Origin: CALAGB01 sp963713965
Lineage (GTDB): Bacteria > Chloroflexota > Chloroflexia > Thermomicrobiales > Thermomicrobiaceae
DNA length: 64,000 bases
NCBI GenBank assembly: GCA_963713965.1
Contig: OY970217.1
Location: 1,798,001-1,862,000, forward strand
Direction of reading: 5' to 3'
The position numbers and the translations under genes are program-made. Within the stretch, counting starts at the first letter, position 1, and every line of letters begins with the position of its first letter. Below the pieces are notes generated by a model that was not told the origin of the DNA, did no database searches, and saw only the letters and a list, made by a program, of their open reading frames with translations. Shown here piece after piece: positions 63,637 through 64,000 of the stretch.

Positions 63637-64000
63637 ATGTCGGACTACTATGACCTCGGCGATCATCAGCGGACAATATCGACGTCATCACGGGACGCCC
63701 AACTCTGGTTCGACCGCGGCCTCAACTGGACCTACGGCTTCAACCACGGCGAAGCAATTAAGTGCTTCGAGCGAGCCATCGAAGCTGACCCCGACTGCCC
63801 GATGGCCTACTGGGGTGTGGCCTACGCCATTGGCCCGAATTACAACCTGGAGTGGGACATGTTCGGGGCGCGAGCGCTGGTCAAGATGGTCGCGAAAGCG
63901 CATGAAGCCGCCCAGAAATCCCTGTCGCTGATCGATCGCGCCACTCCCGCGGAACGCGCCATGATCGAGGCGATTCAAGCGCGCTATCCGTCGCTGACCC
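63637..64000 (+). CDS. TPR-repeat protein, second copy, cut by the window end
   Basis: ATG at 63637 behind AAGGAGG. The 121 residues seen match the preceding protein closely: WFDRGLNWTYGFNHGEAIKC, AIEADPDCPMAYWGVAYAIG, AERAMIEAIQARYPS. Tandem paralogue continuing past 64000. Confidence 0.85.
   Translation, partial: MSDYYDLGDHQRTISTSSRDAQLWFDRGLNWTYGFNHGEAIKCFERAIEADPDCPMAYWGVAYAIGPNYNLEWDMFGARALVKMVAKAHEAAQKSLSLIDRATPAERAMIEAIQARYPSLT

Noticed and set aside
1..64000. CRISPR array, rRNA or replication origin
   Set aside because: No regularly spaced direct repeats, rRNA-like stretches or DnaA-box clusters were noticed on reading; a computed search was not possible.

Overview
The window is GC-rich, gene-dense bacterial DNA. 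Gene content suggests a monoderm-like, probably aerobic heterotroph, most plausibly Chloroflexota (Thermomicrobia/Sphaerobacter-like). That placement is an inference from gene style (paired WYL, ABC-2 and two-component modules, PPOX-family proteins, two selenocysteine formate dehydrogenases), not from a marker gene; no rRNA or tRNA gene was seen.

Layout. 0.2-3 kb: two broken membrane glycosyltransferase-like genes. 3-9 kb: tRNA nucleotidyltransferase, a pRiA4b ORF-3-like protein, a frameshifted hydrolase, an HD-GYP/LuxR protein, and a DinB gene followed by a thioredoxin-fold protein whose first redox Cys codon is TGA (UxxC). 9-14 kb: a tesA-ybbA-ybbP-like lipase/ABC cluster. 14-21.5 kb: enzymes and regulators, two tandem MFS exporters, a HigBA-type toxin-antitoxin pair with an operator inside its promoter. 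21.7-27.4 kb: a four-gene ABC-2 exporter divergent from a response regulator/histidine kinase pair, with two matching inverted repeats between them. 27.6-36 kb: glutamine synthetase, a PPOX gene interrupted by TAG, a second two-component system facing a secreted repeat protein, DoxX, an AHSA1 fusion and an EamA transporter. 36.8-37.4 kb: three tandem micro-genes for 24-26 residue peptides sharing a core AFEF(I/V)RQMWC. 37.7-47.3 kb: chagasin-like inhibitor, pdxH facing kynU, tag, a REP-associated transposase between inverted REP hairpins, decayed genes, a haloalkane dehalogenase-like gene with its TetR regulator. 47.6-53.3 kb: a soluble NAD-type formate dehydrogenase cluster with in-frame TGA at the active-site Sec position, a split alpha subunit, and fdhD. 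53.3-54.9 kb: barstar-like protein, orphan DUF1778 antitoxin and a Phd/RelE pair. 55.1-60.8 kb: a membrane formate dehydrogenase operon, also with in-frame Sec TGA. 61-64 kb: ATP-grasp protein and two tandem TPR proteins.

How it works together. Two formate dehydrogenases (one NADH-forming, one quinone-linked through an NrfD subunit) share FdhD sulfuration and selenocysteine insertion; both TGA codons are followed by a hairpin with a GGUCU loop exactly 19-23 nt downstream. The most novel item is the tandem micropeptide family; next is the UxxC thioredoxin-like selenoprotein candidate. Many genes carry single-base frame changes (about 0.2-2, 5.3, 14.6, 42.7-44.9 and 47.6-50.2 kb). Because codon-level similarity survives across them, they are either very recent pseudogenes or read errors, and raw reads are needed to decide.
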